A stretch of 64,000 nucleotides of DNA from Aliikangiella sp965214955 (GCA_965214955.1 CBDCCU010000001.1:248001-312000); one strand, 5' to 3'; counted from the first letter of the stretch, positions 52,983 to 63,295 are shown. The notes: generated by a model from the sequence alone, not told the origin. Numbers and translations are program-made.

Positions 52983-54171
52983 TAAAACGTGGCAAAGGCA
53001 AACATTAACCAATGATCAATCTATTGCCCAAAAAGTTGCTCAGTTATTACAACAAATTAAGCAGCAAGGTGATATTAAAATTGATAATTTATCACAACAA
53101 TTTGATGGGTTTGATCCTAGCTTTATCGCATTAAAAGCATTTAACGAGTATAAGCTTGCCCCAAAGCTTGCCGATGCAATAAAAATGGCGGCTAAAAGAA
53201 TTGAGCAGTTTGCTGAGTTTCAAATGCAGGGGCTAGAGTCACGATATTTTGAAGATGACTATGGATTGTATGGCCAAAATGTTGCTCCTTTAGAGCGGGT
53301 GGGAGCTTATATTCCGGGTGGACGCTTTCCCTTAATTTCAACGGCATTAATGACCTTAATTCCTGCTAAAGTGGCAGGGTGTAAAGTGAGAATTGCTTGT
53401 TCTCCATCGGACGACCCTGCCATATTAGCTGCGGCATCATTAGCGGGTGCAACACAATTTATTAAGATAGGCGGTGTGCAAGCCATTGGTGCGCTAACCT
53501 ATGGTTACGAAAAGTTAACCTCGGTTAATTTAATTGTTGGACCGGGCAATGCATGGGTTAATGAAGCTAAAAAACAAGTGCAAAGTCAAACAAAAATTGA
53601 CGGTCTAGCCGGCCCTAGTGAATTACTTGCAATTTGTGATGACCAACAACCTGTTGAATGGCTCGCTTTAGATGCTTTAGCCCAAGCCGAGCACGATCCT
53701 ATGGCACAGTCAATTGTGGTTAGCGATAACAAAACATGGTTAGAAAACATGCTAAGTTTTCTGCAATCGAATGAAGAAGGGCAAACACTTTTAAACAATA
53801 AACAAATAGAGCTTATTTATGCTGAGTCTATTAACGAAATAATTAATTTTAGTGAAAATTATGCACCTGAGCATTTAATGCTTTGTCATAAAAATATTAA
53901 TGAAGATCAGCTAACCAATTATGGATCGTTATTTGTTGGCGCTAACAGCGCTGTTGCTTTAGGTGATTATATTAGTGGGCCTAACCATACATTACCAACA
54001 CTTCAGTTTGCCAAGCAAAATGGCGGGCTTTGTGTGCATGATTTTTTAAAAGTAACTACGGTGCAAAATATCAATAACTTTGGTCGTAAAATATTGGCTG
54101 AACAAGCCGAAGAAATTGCCATTGCCGAAGGTTTAACTTTTCATGCAAAAAGCTTAAATGTGAGAAGATAA
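52969..54171 (+). CDS. hisD: Histidinol dehydrogenase HisD
   Basis: Last enzyme, oxidising L-histidinol to histidine. ATG at 52969 has AGGAG 8 bases upstream; a longer frame starts at 52948 within the fused gene. It contains GLYGQNVAPLERVGAYIPGG, KIDGLAGPSELL, the zinc site AQAEHD, catalytic YAPEHLML, the SGPNHTLPT loop and the late AEGLTFHA histidine. It is somewhat shorter than E. coli HisD (400 vs 434 residues). It is at the end of the operon, not after hisG as in enterobacteria. Confidence 0.96.
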   Translation: MISSSKTWQRQTLTNDQSIAQKVAQLLQQIKQQGDIKIDNLSQQFDGFDPSFIALKAFNEYKLAPKLADAIKMAAKRIEQFAEFQMQGLESRYFEDDYGLYGQNVAPLERVGAYIPGGRFPLISTALMTLIPAKVAGCKVRIACSPSDDPAILAAASLAGATQFIKIGGVQAIGALTYGYEKLTSVNLIVGPGNAWVNEAKKQVQSQTKIDGLAGPSELLAICDDQQPVEWLALDALAQAEHDPMAQSIVVSDNKTWLENMLSFLQSNEEGQTLLNNKQIELIYAESINEIINFSENYAPEHLMLCHKNINEDQLTNYGSLFVGANSAVALGDYISGPNHTLPTLQFAKQNGGLCVHDFLKVTTVQNINNFGRKILAEQAEEIAIAEGLTFHAKSLNVRR

Positions 54172-54196
54172 AAAAACTCCCCTTAAAAAGGGGAGT
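54171..54196 (-). terminator. Terminator at the his/nap junction (minus strand)
   Basis: ACTCCCC (54176-54182) pairs with GGGGAGT (54190-54196). Read on the minus strand the hairpin is followed by a run of T (AAAAAA at 54171-54176 on the plus strand), so it fits as the nap operon terminator. It may also slow plus-strand read-through, but there it lacks a U-tract. Confidence 0.7.
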
Positions 54197-54209
54197 CAAG
54201 TACGAACGA

Positions 54210-54347
54210 TTACCCGTCTGCTTTTTTACTAAATTGATTAAGTAAAAAGCAAGTGACTACCGCCGTTGCGATAAAGCCAACAATAAAAATTAAAGGCATA
54301 GTGATATAGCCTAATATGTACCAAATGGTTGTTTCAAGTGTGCTCAT
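54210..54347 (-). CDS. Small membrane protein of the nap operon (NapE-like/TIGR02808-like)
   Basis: A 45-residue protein with one transmembrane helix, beginning MSTLETTIWYILGYITMPLI and ending NQFSKKADG. The start is fixed by AGGAG seven bases upstream, overlapping the stop codon of napC, so translation is coupled. I recall short proteins of this kind (MSTLE...LGY..MP.I) annotated as TIGR02808 family near nap genes in Vibrio and Shewanella; the link is from memory. Role is unknown, perhaps assembly or stability of the NapC-type complex. Confidence 0.75.
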   Translation of the reverse strand: MSTLETTIWYILGYITMPLIFIVGFIATAVVTCFLLNQFSKKADG

Positions 54348-54356
54348 AATTTTCTC

Positions 54357-54950
54357 CTAATCCCAACCTTCAACACCTTTCATGTCGGGTAATGTGTGAG
54401 CAATACCTTTATGACAATCAATGCAGGTTTTATCACCAGCGGCTAATGCCGTTGAATGCTGCACTCGCGAGCGTTTACCTTGCTCAGAAAAATCCATGTA
54501 TTCAAAGTTATGACAGTTACGACATTCTTTAGAATCGTTTTCTTTCATACGTTTCCATTCGCGCTCTGCCATTTCTCTGCGGTGCTCATTGAATTTTTCT
54601 GGTGTATCTACATAACCGGTAAACTTTCCCCACAGCTCTTTGCTTGCTTGTATTTTACGAACAATTTTATGGGTCCACTCATCGGGTACATGGCAGTCGG
54701 GGCAAGTTGCTCTTACCCCTGAGCGATTGGCATAGTGGATCGTTTCTTTGTATTCTTTGTAGACATTATTTTGCATTTCGTGACAACTAATACAAAACTC
54801 TTCGGTATTGGTTGCTTCCATACCTGTATTAAATCCGCCCCAAAAGATAATGCCGAAAACAAAACCCATGGCAAGGATTGAACCCATTGCTGCATGATGC
54901 GGCTTTTTTAGCATCTGCCAATAGCGTTTGATAAAGTTATTATCTGACAT
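54357..54950 (-). CDS. napC: Membrane tetrahaem cytochrome c NapC
   Basis: A 197-residue NapC/NirT family quinol dehydrogenase that passes electrons to NapB. It has one N-terminal membrane helix (about residues 22-38) and four haem-binding CxxCH sites: CISCH, CPDCH, CRNCH and CIDCH. Length is typical. It lies last but one in the operon, after napB, as in other gammaproteobacteria. Confidence 0.95.
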   Translation of the reverse strand: MSDNNFIKRYWQMLKKPHHAAMGSILAMGFVFGIIFWGGFNTGMEATNTEEFCISCHEMQNNVYKEYKETIHYANRSGVRATCPDCHVPDEWTHKIVRKIQASKELWGKFTGYVDTPEKFNEHRREMAEREWKRMKENDSKECRNCHNFEYMDFSEQGKRSRVQHSTALAAGDKTCIDCHKGIAHTLPDMKGVEGWD

Positions 54951-54976
54951 TTTTCAACTCCTTCAGTTATGCTCGG

Positions 54977-55444
54977 TTATTTTCCAGAGAGCTCTTCAAC
55001 TGCTTTAAACTCATTTTCAACCAGTGGTTTGGCATCGGCTTGAGTCACATGACATTGAGTACAGAAATAACGCCTTGGAGAAACGTCTGAAAGTTGTTGA
55101 CCATCGCGAGTTTCAAAATGAGAAAAACTCACTTTGGTTGCACCAGCTTTGCGATAGTTTTTCCAACTATGACAAGACAAACATTTATTACTTTCAGTAT
55201 TGATCTGATAGTTTCGGGTTTGATGTGGAATTAACGGCGGCTGATGCAAGTAGTCTCTTGCAATTGGTTCTTGATCACGCTGAACTTTTTTGAAGTCGTC
55301 AGCTTGTTTTTCATCGTGTAGTTCAGTACTACCTCGTAGCGACTGCACTCCGCCATTATTGTCTTTATTGTCTGCAAAAGCACCGACTCCTAATACGATA
55401 CTTGCAAGAAAAATACTAACTGCTAATTGGACTAACTTTTTCAT
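54977..55444 (-). CDS. napB: Periplasmic dihaem cytochrome c NapB
   Basis: The electron donor subunit of NapA. ATG at 55444 is chosen: it has GGAG a few bases upstream and the protein starts with a proper signal peptide, MKKLVQLAVSIFLASIVLG; the longer frame upstream overlaps napH. It has two CxxCH haem sites, CLSCH and CTQCH, and the NapB-typical PPLIPHQTRNYQINTESN segment. 155 residues. The start overlaps the end of napH by 29 bases. Confidence 0.94.
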   Translation of the reverse strand: MKKLVQLAVSIFLASIVLGVGAFADNKDNNGGVQSLRGSTELHDEKQADDFKKVQRDQEPIARDYLHQPPLIPHQTRNYQINTESNKCLSCHSWKNYRKAGATKVSFSHFETRDGQQLSDVSPRRYFCTQCHVTQADAKPLVENEFKAVEELSGK

Positions 55445-56312
55445 TGGTTTTCTCCACACTTTTGAGAAATCTATTACTAAATTCAAAAACTTTTTTTTCA
55501 CAAACATCAATGCATCTTGCACAATTGGTACAATCCGAACTTTGGATCAGGCTACTGGTTTGTGCGCTTCCTTTTAGTACAGGTCTGAGTATTTGCGGTT
55601 CGGGGCAAACGAAGTAGCAGTCCATGCAATCATCGCAGTCTTTTCGGTTGCCTGCATTGATTTTAATCAAGCTGAGCTTACCGATCAGATTGTAAGTTGC
55701 GCCCATTGGACACAAATGACCACACCAACCATTTTTGCTAACAAACAAGTCAAAAATAAATACAGCAATAATAAAATAAATTGCTGTGCCCATTCCAAAT
55801 ACTAAGCCGCGAGTTGTCATGGTAACTGGATTAACTAGCTCCCAAACTAAGGTGCCAGTTATAGCGCTGGCAATTAAAACGCTTGCTAGCAACCAGTAAC
55901 GGGTATGTCTTGAAATGTTGCTCGACTTTTTAATCCCAAGACGACCTCTTAGCCATTTGGCAAAATCGGTGACTATGTTAATAGGGCAAACCCAACTGCA
56001 AAATACTCGTCCGCCTACAAGCAAGTAAAAAGAAAGAATAATGGCAAACCCAATCACTAAATTGGCGGTTGGCCAAAAACCACTTGCTATAACTTGAACG
56101 AAAATAAAAGGATCGGTTAATGGAATAGTTCCAAATAATAAGTTGGAATTTAAATTCCCCTTTAACCACCAAATACCAAACCAAGGGCCGAGTAAAAATA
56201 ATGTTATTACACTTACCTGGCTAATGCGCCGTAATATGAGCCACTGATTTTTTTGCCAAAAGTTTCGATTACTTTCGATTTTCTTCCCAGTTTTATTTGC
56301 GTAAACAGCCAT
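55416..56312 (-). CDS. napH: Quinol dehydrogenase membrane subunit NapH
   Basis: A 298-residue inner-membrane polyferredoxin. It has four hydrophobic helices, the CSWVCPINIVTDFAKWLRG and CGHLCPMGATYNLIG cysteine motifs on the membrane, and two 4Fe-4S clusters at the C-terminus (CDDCMDCYFVCPEP and CTNCARCIDVCEKK). It overlaps napG by one base (TAATG). Confidence 0.95.
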   Translation of the reverse strand: MAVYANKTGKKIESNRNFWQKNQWLILRRISQVSVITLFLLGPWFGIWWLKGNLNSNLLFGTIPLTDPFIFVQVIASGFWPTANLVIGFAIILSFYLLVGGRVFCSWVCPINIVTDFAKWLRGRLGIKKSSNISRHTRYWLLASVLIASAITGTLVWELVNPVTMTTRGLVFGMGTAIYFIIAVFIFDLFVSKNGWCGHLCPMGATYNLIGKLSLIKINAGNRKDCDDCMDCYFVCPEPQILRPVLKGSAQTSSLIQSSDCTNCARCIDVCEKKVFEFSNRFLKSVEKTNEKVSPISS

Positions 56313-57094
56313 TAGTTGACTCCTTCGCTTTCTGGTTTTCTATCGGGTAGATCGAGCGTATCTGGAATTAAAGATTCACCTTTCTTTTGTTTTTCTTTCC
56401 AACCGTAACGGTAATGTTTGCCTAGTTCACCTTTTGCCAAATGCGGGGGTAGAACCTTGATTGCCGAAACTTCTAACACACAAGCTTGTTCACACTTTCC
56501 GCATCCAGTACAAACATCGGTGTTCACTCTGGGTTCAAAAATAGCGTGTTTTCCAGTACGAATATTACGGTGAGTTTCTAAAGTGATTGCCTCATCAATT
56601 AATGGACAAACACGGTAGCAAACATCGCATCGTAACCCTTGCATATTAAGACAAGTTTCATCATCAATTAACACCGCAATACCCATGTGAGAGTCATCAA
56701 TATTCGTGAGTTCAGGATCAAGAGCTCCACTAGGGCAAGCCTTTACACAAGGAATATCATCACACATTTCACAAGGTGTATTTCGAGCAACAAAATAAGG
56801 TGTACCAGCGGCAACTGGATCAGAAGGTTCAGCTAACTTTAATGTGTCGTAAGGACAATCTCTAACGCACTGACCGCAACGCACACAAGCGGCTAAAAAG
56901 TCTTCTTCTATTAACGCACCTGGTGGCCGTAAAGCATTTTCACTAACGGCTTTAACCTGATTCGAGTGCAAACTAACGCCCCAACAAACAAGACCAACAC
57001 CCGCAGCAGAATGTGCAGTTTCAGTTAAAAACTGACGTCTGCTCACCTTTTTGCCAGTAGGCTTGTTTCGGTTGTTTGTTGGACTGTTAGACAT
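56312..57094 (-). CDS. napG: Ferredoxin-type protein NapG
   Basis: A 260-residue 4Fe-4S protein with a Tat signal (KVSRRQFLTETAHSAAG). It carries four cysteine clusters, including CVRCGQCVRDCPYDTL, CEMCDDIPCVKACPSGAL, CDVCYRVCPLIDEAI and CTGCGKCEQACVLE. NapG works with NapH to move electrons from ubiquinol to NapC/B. Sits 14 bases after napA. Confidence 0.95.
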   Translation of the reverse strand: MSNSPTNNRNKPTGKKVSRRQFLTETAHSAAGVGLVCWGVSLHSNQVKAVSENALRPPGALIEEDFLAACVRCGQCVRDCPYDTLKLAEPSDPVAAGTPYFVARNTPCEMCDDIPCVKACPSGALDPELTNIDDSHMGIAVLIDDETCLNMQGLRCDVCYRVCPLIDEAITLETHRNIRTGKHAIFEPRVNTDVCTGCGKCEQACVLEVSAIKVLPPHLAKGELGKHYRYGWKEKQKKGESLIPDTLDLPDRKPESEGVN

Positions 57095-57108
57095 TGATCA
57101 TTCCAGCC

Positions 57109-59604
57109 TTAAACTTTTACCACTTTAACGGCACACTTTTTAAAGTCAGTTTCTTTAGAAAGTGGATCAGTTGCATCAAGTGTTAGTTTGTTAGTGAGCT
57201 GTTTGGCATCAAAAAACGGCATATACACTAAACCTTTTGGTGGCTTATTGCGTCCGCGAGTTTCAATGCGTGTTAATACTTCACCGCGTCTAGAAATAAC
57301 CTTAACTTGTTGACCGCGTCGTACTTTGCGTTTTTCGGCATCTTCAGGGTGCATATAAAGTACAGCATCTGGAAAAGCACGATAAAGTTCAGGAACACGA
57401 CGTGTCATAGAGCCTGAATGCCAATGTTCTAAAACACGACCAGTGCTCAACCATAGATCGTATTCTTCATCAGGAGACTCTGCTGGTGGCTCATAGGGTA
57501 GAGCAAATATCCAAGCTTTATTGTCAGCTTTTTTACCATAAAACTGAACTTCTGAGCCTTTTTCTACATAAGGATCATAGCCTTCTCTAAAGCGCCATAA
57601 GGTTTCTTTACCGTCTACTACAGGCCAGCGCAATCCGCGAGATTGGTGATATTGTTCGAAAGTACCTAGGTCATGGTGATGACCACGTCCAAACTTGGCA
57701 TACTCTTCAAATAAACCTTTTTGCGCATAAAACCCAAAGTCTTTAGATTCATCACTGGGTCTTTCTTCGCTCATTTCAGAAAGTGGGTATTTATCGACTT
57801 CGCCGTTTTTAAACAGAATGTCGAATAAGGTTTTGCCTTGATATTCTGGTTTTTTAGCAATTAAATCCGCAGGCCAAACTTCTTCAACCTTAAAGCGTTT
57901 AGAAAACTCCATTAATTGCCACAGATCAGACTTTGCTTCACCAGGAGGGGGCACTTGTTGATACCAGAACTGTGTTCTACGCTCAGCATTACCATAAGCA
58001 CCTTCTTTTTCTACCCACATAGCGGTTGGTAAAATTAAGTCGGCAGCTTGAGCGGTAACGGTTGGATAGGGATCTGAACAAACAATAAAGTTTTCTGGAT
58101 TTCTATAGCCAGGGAATCCTTCTTCGTTCATATTTGGCGCAGTTTGCATATTGTTATTACACATTACCCAATAAGCATTTAACTTGCCGTCTTTTAGCAT
58201 ACGATTTTGTAATACCGCATGATAGCCAGGTTTAGGAGGAATAGTGCCTTCTGGTAATTGCCATAACTCTTCAGATACTTTTCTGTGAGCAGGATTTTTA
58301 ACCACCATATCTGCTGGTAAACGATGAGCAAAAGTGCCTACTTCGCGTGCAGTACCACAAGCTGATGGTTGACCAGTTAATGAGAATGGGCTGTTGCCAG
58401 GTTCAGAGATTTTACCGGTTAATAAATGCACGTTATACATTAAGTTGTTAGTCCAAACACCACGAGTATGTTGGTTAAAGCCCATGGTCCAGTATGAAGC
58501 AACCTTAGTTTTAGGATCGGCATAAATTTTTGCTAACTTAAGAAGCTTTTCTTTAGATACACCAGACATTTTTTCTGCATAATCTATTGTGTAAGTGCTT
58601 ACAAACTTAGCGTATTCTTCAAATGAAATATCTTTAGAGCCGCCTTTACCAGAGTTTTTGGCTTTCTGCTCTAATGGATGGTCAGGGCGCAAACCATAGC
58701 CAATATCGGTAACACCTTGACGGAAGCGAGTATGTTTATTAACAAAATCTTTGTTAACTGCATTGTTTTGAATGATGTAGTTAGCAATGAAGTTTAAGAT
58801 CACCATGTCAGTTTGTGGTGTAAAAATCATTGGGTTATCAGCAAGTTCAAAGCTGCGATGCTCAAAAGTAGAAAGTACATGCACTTGAACATGAGGAGCA
58901 CTTAAGCGTCTATCGGTTAAGCGAGACCATAAAATTGGGTGCATTTCTGCCATATTGGCGCCCCAAAGCACAAAAGCATCGGCATGTTCTAAATCGTCAT
59001 AGCAACCCATTGGCTCATCAATACCAAAAGTTCGCATAAAACCGCCTACTGCCGAAGCCATACAATGACGTGCGTTAGGGTCAATATTATTGGTACGGAA
59101 ACCTGCTTTCATTAGTTTTGATGCAGCATAACCTTCCCATACGGTCCATTGACCTGATCCAAACATACCAACAGAAGTAGGACCTTTTTTCTTAATGGCT
59201 TGTTTAAACTTGTCGGCCATCACATCAAAAGCTTTGTCCCAACTGACCTCTTGAAAGTCGCCATCTTTAGCGTATTCACCATTGCGCATTCTTAGCAAAG
59301 GCTTAGTTAAGCGATCTTTACCATACATAATTTTGGATAAAAAATAGCCTTTAATACAGTTTAAACCTTTATTAACGGGTGCATCAGGATCACCTTGAGT
59401 TGCAACCACGCGTTGATCTTTAGTGCCAACCAGTACAGAACAACCAGTACCACAAAATCGGCAAGGTGCTTTGTCCCATTTAATTTCTGATTTATCAGAG
59501 CTTGTTATTAGGTTAGTGGCGGTTGCGGGTAATGTGACACCCGCAGCAGAGGCGGCGGCGGCCGCTGCATTCGCCTTAATAAACTTACGTCGGGTCATTT
59601 TCAT
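57109..59604 (-). CDS. napA: Periplasmic nitrate reductase catalytic subunit NapA
   Basis: An 831-residue Mo-bisMGD enzyme that reduces nitrate to nitrite in the periplasm. The Tat signal is MTRRKFIKANAAAAAASAAG; the 4Fe-4S site is CRFCGTGCSVLVG with CIKGYFLSK; NARHCMAS has the Mo-coordinating Cys. Length is right (E. coli 828). Its start ATG overlaps the end of napD (ATGA). Confidence 0.97.
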   Translation of the reverse strand: MKMTRRKFIKANAAAAAASAAGVTLPATATNLITSSDKSEIKWDKAPCRFCGTGCSVLVGTKDQRVVATQGDPDAPVNKGLNCIKGYFLSKIMYGKDRLTKPLLRMRNGEYAKDGDFQEVSWDKAFDVMADKFKQAIKKKGPTSVGMFGSGQWTVWEGYAASKLMKAGFRTNNIDPNARHCMASAVGGFMRTFGIDEPMGCYDDLEHADAFVLWGANMAEMHPILWSRLTDRRLSAPHVQVHVLSTFEHRSFELADNPMIFTPQTDMVILNFIANYIIQNNAVNKDFVNKHTRFRQGVTDIGYGLRPDHPLEQKAKNSGKGGSKDISFEEYAKFVSTYTIDYAEKMSGVSKEKLLKLAKIYADPKTKVASYWTMGFNQHTRGVWTNNLMYNVHLLTGKISEPGNSPFSLTGQPSACGTAREVGTFAHRLPADMVVKNPAHRKVSEELWQLPEGTIPPKPGYHAVLQNRMLKDGKLNAYWVMCNNNMQTAPNMNEEGFPGYRNPENFIVCSDPYPTVTAQAADLILPTAMWVEKEGAYGNAERRTQFWYQQVPPPGEAKSDLWQLMEFSKRFKVEEVWPADLIAKKPEYQGKTLFDILFKNGEVDKYPLSEMSEERPSDESKDFGFYAQKGLFEEYAKFGRGHHHDLGTFEQYHQSRGLRWPVVDGKETLWRFREGYDPYVEKGSEVQFYGKKADNKAWIFALPYEPPAESPDEEYDLWLSTGRVLEHWHSGSMTRRVPELYRAFPDAVLYMHPEDAEKRKVRRGQQVKVISRRGEVLTRIETRGRNKPPKGLVYMPFFDAKQLTNKLTLDATDPLSKETDFKKCAVKVVKV

Positions 59605-59903
59605 AGTGATTTCTCCTGATTGGCGGGCATCATAGACGGCTGATTACCCATACCTTCAAAGTGATGGTAAGCAATAGACGTAGAAAGAACGCCTTTAATG
59701 TTGTTAATTTGAGTAATGGTATCGACTAACGGTTGTTCACACTCAACCTCATCAATTGTTGTTGCGACTCTACCGTTATCTGCGGCATGAACCTCGACAC
59801 CAGGAATTTTATTAATTTCTACAAGTGAGTTTTCTTGGGTAGATGGGGTACAGTTGACTACTAAGCCAACAATATTAAACTTTTCATCAGTACTATCTGT
59901 CAT
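59601..59903 (-). CDS. napD: NapA-specific chaperone NapD
   Basis: A 100-residue cytosolic protein that binds the Tat signal peptide of NapA and helps it mature. It has the NapD pattern NIVGLVVNCTPSTQENSLVEI, GVEVHAAD and LSTSIAYHHFE. It is a little longer at the C-terminus than the usual 80-90 residues. Four-base overlap with napA. Confidence 0.9.
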   Translation of the reverse strand: MTDSTDEKFNIVGLVVNCTPSTQENSLVEINKIPGVEVHAADNGRVATTIDEVECEQPLVDTITQINNIKGVLSTSIAYHHFEGMGNQPSMMPANQEKSL

Positions 59904-59932
59904 ATTAATCTCTTATATAGAGTGAGTAATTT

Positions 59933-60409
59933 TTAATTCACCGCAATTGCTTGAGTGGGGCAAATTGCAACACAGGCGCCACAACCATTGCATTGCTCAC
60001 TTTCAATAGTTGGTATAGAAATACCTTTGGGGGCTATTGAAAATTTTACGGCACCTTTTTCGCAAATCTCACCACAACTGCGACACATGGTTTGCTGATA
60101 ACCAAGGCACTTATTCGTTACTTTAGCTATGGCTTGCCACGGTGTTTTTGACTCCACTAATGCACCAGCTTCGCAGCTGTGTAAACATTTTTCACAAAAT
60201 GTGCACTCTCCCTTATTAAAGTCGATATAAGGTTGTTTGTGCTCATTGAGTAATATAATGTTTTCTTCGCAGGCTTTTGCGCAGTCCCCACACTGCACGC
60301 ACTTGTCTACGAATAGATATTCCTCAACAGCCCAAGGCGGTCTTAATAAACCTCTTGTGCTAGGTAAACCTCTCAATAAGGCTCTTTTATTGGCATCAAA
60401 ATTAGACAA
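59933..60409 (-). CDS. napF: Ferredoxin-type protein NapF
   Basis: A 158-residue cytosolic iron-sulfur protein with three 4Fe-4S clusters, including CVQCGDCAKACE, CTFCEKCLHSCEAGAL and CNGCGACVAICPTQAI, and the family's RGLPSTRGLLRPPWAVEE start. Thought to help mature NapA. First gene of the operon, 90 bases from a good FNR-like box. Confidence 0.93.
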   Translation of the reverse strand: MSNFDANKRALLRGLPSTRGLLRPPWAVEEYLFVDKCVQCGDCAKACEENIILLNEHKQPYIDFNKGECTFCEKCLHSCEAGALVESKTPWQAIAKVTNKCLGYQQTMCRSCGEICEKGAVKFSIAPKGISIPTIESEQCNGCGACVAICPTQAIAVN

Positions 60410-60471
60410 CTTCAGTCCAAACTAGTTAAACAATGAATATAATCGAACTGATTAACAAAATAGGTGTAGGA

Positions 60472-60512
60472 ATTTACGCTAAGTCCTTAACTGAAGTTCT
60501 GATCTAAATCAA
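60472..60512 (-). promoter_or_regulatory. Candidate FNR box and promoter of the nap operon
   Basis: CTGATCTAAATCAA (60499-60512) contains CTGAT-N4-ATCAA, which differs from the FNR consensus TTGAT-N4-ATCAA in one base. If it is centred 41.5 bases before the start, transcription begins near 60464, and a -10-like TAAATT (minus strand, about 60472-60477) fits that spacing. This would give oxygen-limited induction of nap. Confidence 0.6.
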
Positions 60513-60559
60513 CAACTATTTGTGAAAATGTAATAATTAAAAAAAATATAAAAAAAAGG

Positions 60560-60587
60560 TTGCGGTAAAAGATGTTGGGCTTATAAT
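60560..60587 (+). promoter_or_regulatory. rrn promoter P1
   Basis: TTGCGG (60560-60565), 16-bp spacer and TATAAT (60582-60587), followed by GCGCGTCC. First and weakest of four tandem promoters ahead of the 16S gene. Confidence 0.7.
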
Positions 60588-60681
60588 GCGCGTCCGCCTG
60601 AGGGAATGGGTTTAAAGAAAGGGTATTTTTTGGGATTTGTTGATTGCTTTTTAGTCATTTAAAAAAGATTAAAAAAGTGGG

Positions 60682-60709
60682 TTGACAGAGGTTAAAGTCG
60701 CTGTATAAT
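60682..60709 (+). promoter_or_regulatory. rrn promoter P2
   Basis: Perfect TTGACA (60682-60687), 16-bp spacer and TATAAT (60704-60709), followed by GCGCGCC, the GC-rich discriminator of stringently controlled promoters. Confidence 0.9.
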
Positions 60710-60795
60710 GCGCGCCTCGCTTAAGGGGAAGACGGTGGTCTGAAGCTTAAGTAAAGTTAACAAAAAGTTTATTTTAGAATGATTAAAATAAAGTG

Positions 60796-60823
60796 TTGAC
60801 AGAGGATAAGCGCACTGTATAAT
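60796..60823 (+). promoter_or_regulatory. rrn promoter P3
   Basis: Perfect TTGACA (60796-60801), 16-bp spacer and TATAAT (60818-60823), followed by GCGCGCCC. Same architecture as P2, 114 bases downstream of it. Confidence 0.9.
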
Positions 60824-60910
60824 GCGCGCCCGCTCTGAGGGAAAAAGAGCAGGTTAAATTAAGAGGGAGTTAGCCGATAAATAAAGTTTCAAATAATTGA
60901 AATTAAACGG

Positions 60911-60938
60911 TTGACAGGGTTTGCGAAGGCTGTATAAT
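60911..60938 (+). promoter_or_regulatory. rrn promoter P4
   Basis: Perfect TTGACA (60911-60916), 16-bp spacer and TATAAT (60933-60938), then TTCGCGCCC. It is 115 bases after P3 and closest to the 16S gene, so it resembles the P2-type basal promoter in position. Confidence 0.88.
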
Positions 60939-60996
60939 TTCGCGCCCAAGCTTGCTGAGCAGGTACTCAGGAGCTTTTGTTCTGAAACAGATGAAT

Positions 60997-61027
60997 AAAA
61001 AACAATCTGTGTGGGTACTCTTGAAAA
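60997..61027 (+). other. Left arm of the 16S precursor processing stem
   Basis: The leader segment with AACAATCTGTGTGGGTACTC is complementary, with few mismatches, to the segment after 16S at 62714-62745 (GAGTGCTCACACAGATTGTT). The two would form the long double-stranded stem cut by RNase III. The rest of the leader up to 61158 shows no gene. Confidence 0.75.
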
Positions 61028-61158
61028 AAGTATTACGACTAAAGCCTTTTATAAGGCATTTCAAGAGAAACCATTGATTGATTTGAGATAGATTTACTTT
61101 TAATTAAGTAAGTTATTTTCCTAGATAAATCAGTATTCTTTTGAGCTATTTAAGATTT

Positions 61159-62695
<1,537 letters not shown>

Positions 62696-62713
62696 AATAT
62701 ATTAAGTAGTATG

Positions 62714-62745
62714 ATTTCTTGAGTGCTCACACAGATTGTTTTTTT
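62714..62745 (+). other. Right arm of the 16S precursor processing stem
   Basis: Complement of the leader segment 60997-61027 (see there). It lies 19 bases after the 16S 3' end, as expected for RNase III processing. Confidence 0.75.
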
Positions 62746-62766
62746 AAAGAAGACCGTGAATCTTAT

Positions 62767-62842
62767 GGGGCTATAGCTCAGCTGGGAGAGCGCCTGCCTT
62801 GCACGCAGGAGGTCAGCGGTTCGATCCCGCTTAGCTCCACCA
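62767..62842 (+). tRNA. tRNA-Ala (anticodon TGC)
   Basis: A 76-nt tRNA with encoded CCA. The acceptor stem GGGGCTA/TAGCTCC contains the G3-U70 pair that specifies alanine. Located in the 16S-23S spacer. Confidence 0.97.
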
Positions 62843-63010
62843 ATTATTTGGTGAAACCAAGCGTATCGAACATTTCAGTTAGAGATGAATTACGCCGGAT
62901 TTTTTGGTTTGCACAAGGCGCACGAAAGAGTGAGCGAAGGCGCATACACCAGTATGTAACTGAGCAAGCGATGAGTGCAACGCAGGGCAAAGCAAAAAAG
63001 ACAAGTAATT

Positions 63011-63087
<77 letters not shown>

Positions 63088-63281
63088 ATTTCTCAGATTT
63101 CTTCGTTGTTTAATCATTTGCATACTGATGTATGCGGCATAATTAAACGCCTCGAACTCTAAGAAATCCATCATAAGAGGATAAGGTTTTTTTATTCATC
63201 GAGTTTAGATGTTAGAGATAAATATTTTAAAGGCAAAGCGCCTTAAAGTTAAAGTGTTTATCTCTGATATTGACATCAGAC

Positions 63282-63295
63282 GTTCTTTAACAATT
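63282..63295 (+). promoter_or_regulatory. boxA-like antitermination site ahead of 23S
   Basis: GTTCTTTAACAATT resembles the boxA element (TGCTCTTTAACA) bound by NusB/NusE during rrn antitermination. It lies 210 bases before the 23S start, in the spacer 63088-63505, which otherwise holds a hairpin around GCATACTGATGTATGC (63119-63134) and no gene. Confidence 0.65.

Noticed and set aside
54171..54196. Hairpin as a terminator for hisD
   Set aside because: On the plus strand it has no U-tract; the T-run is on the minus strand, so it is assigned to the nap operon.
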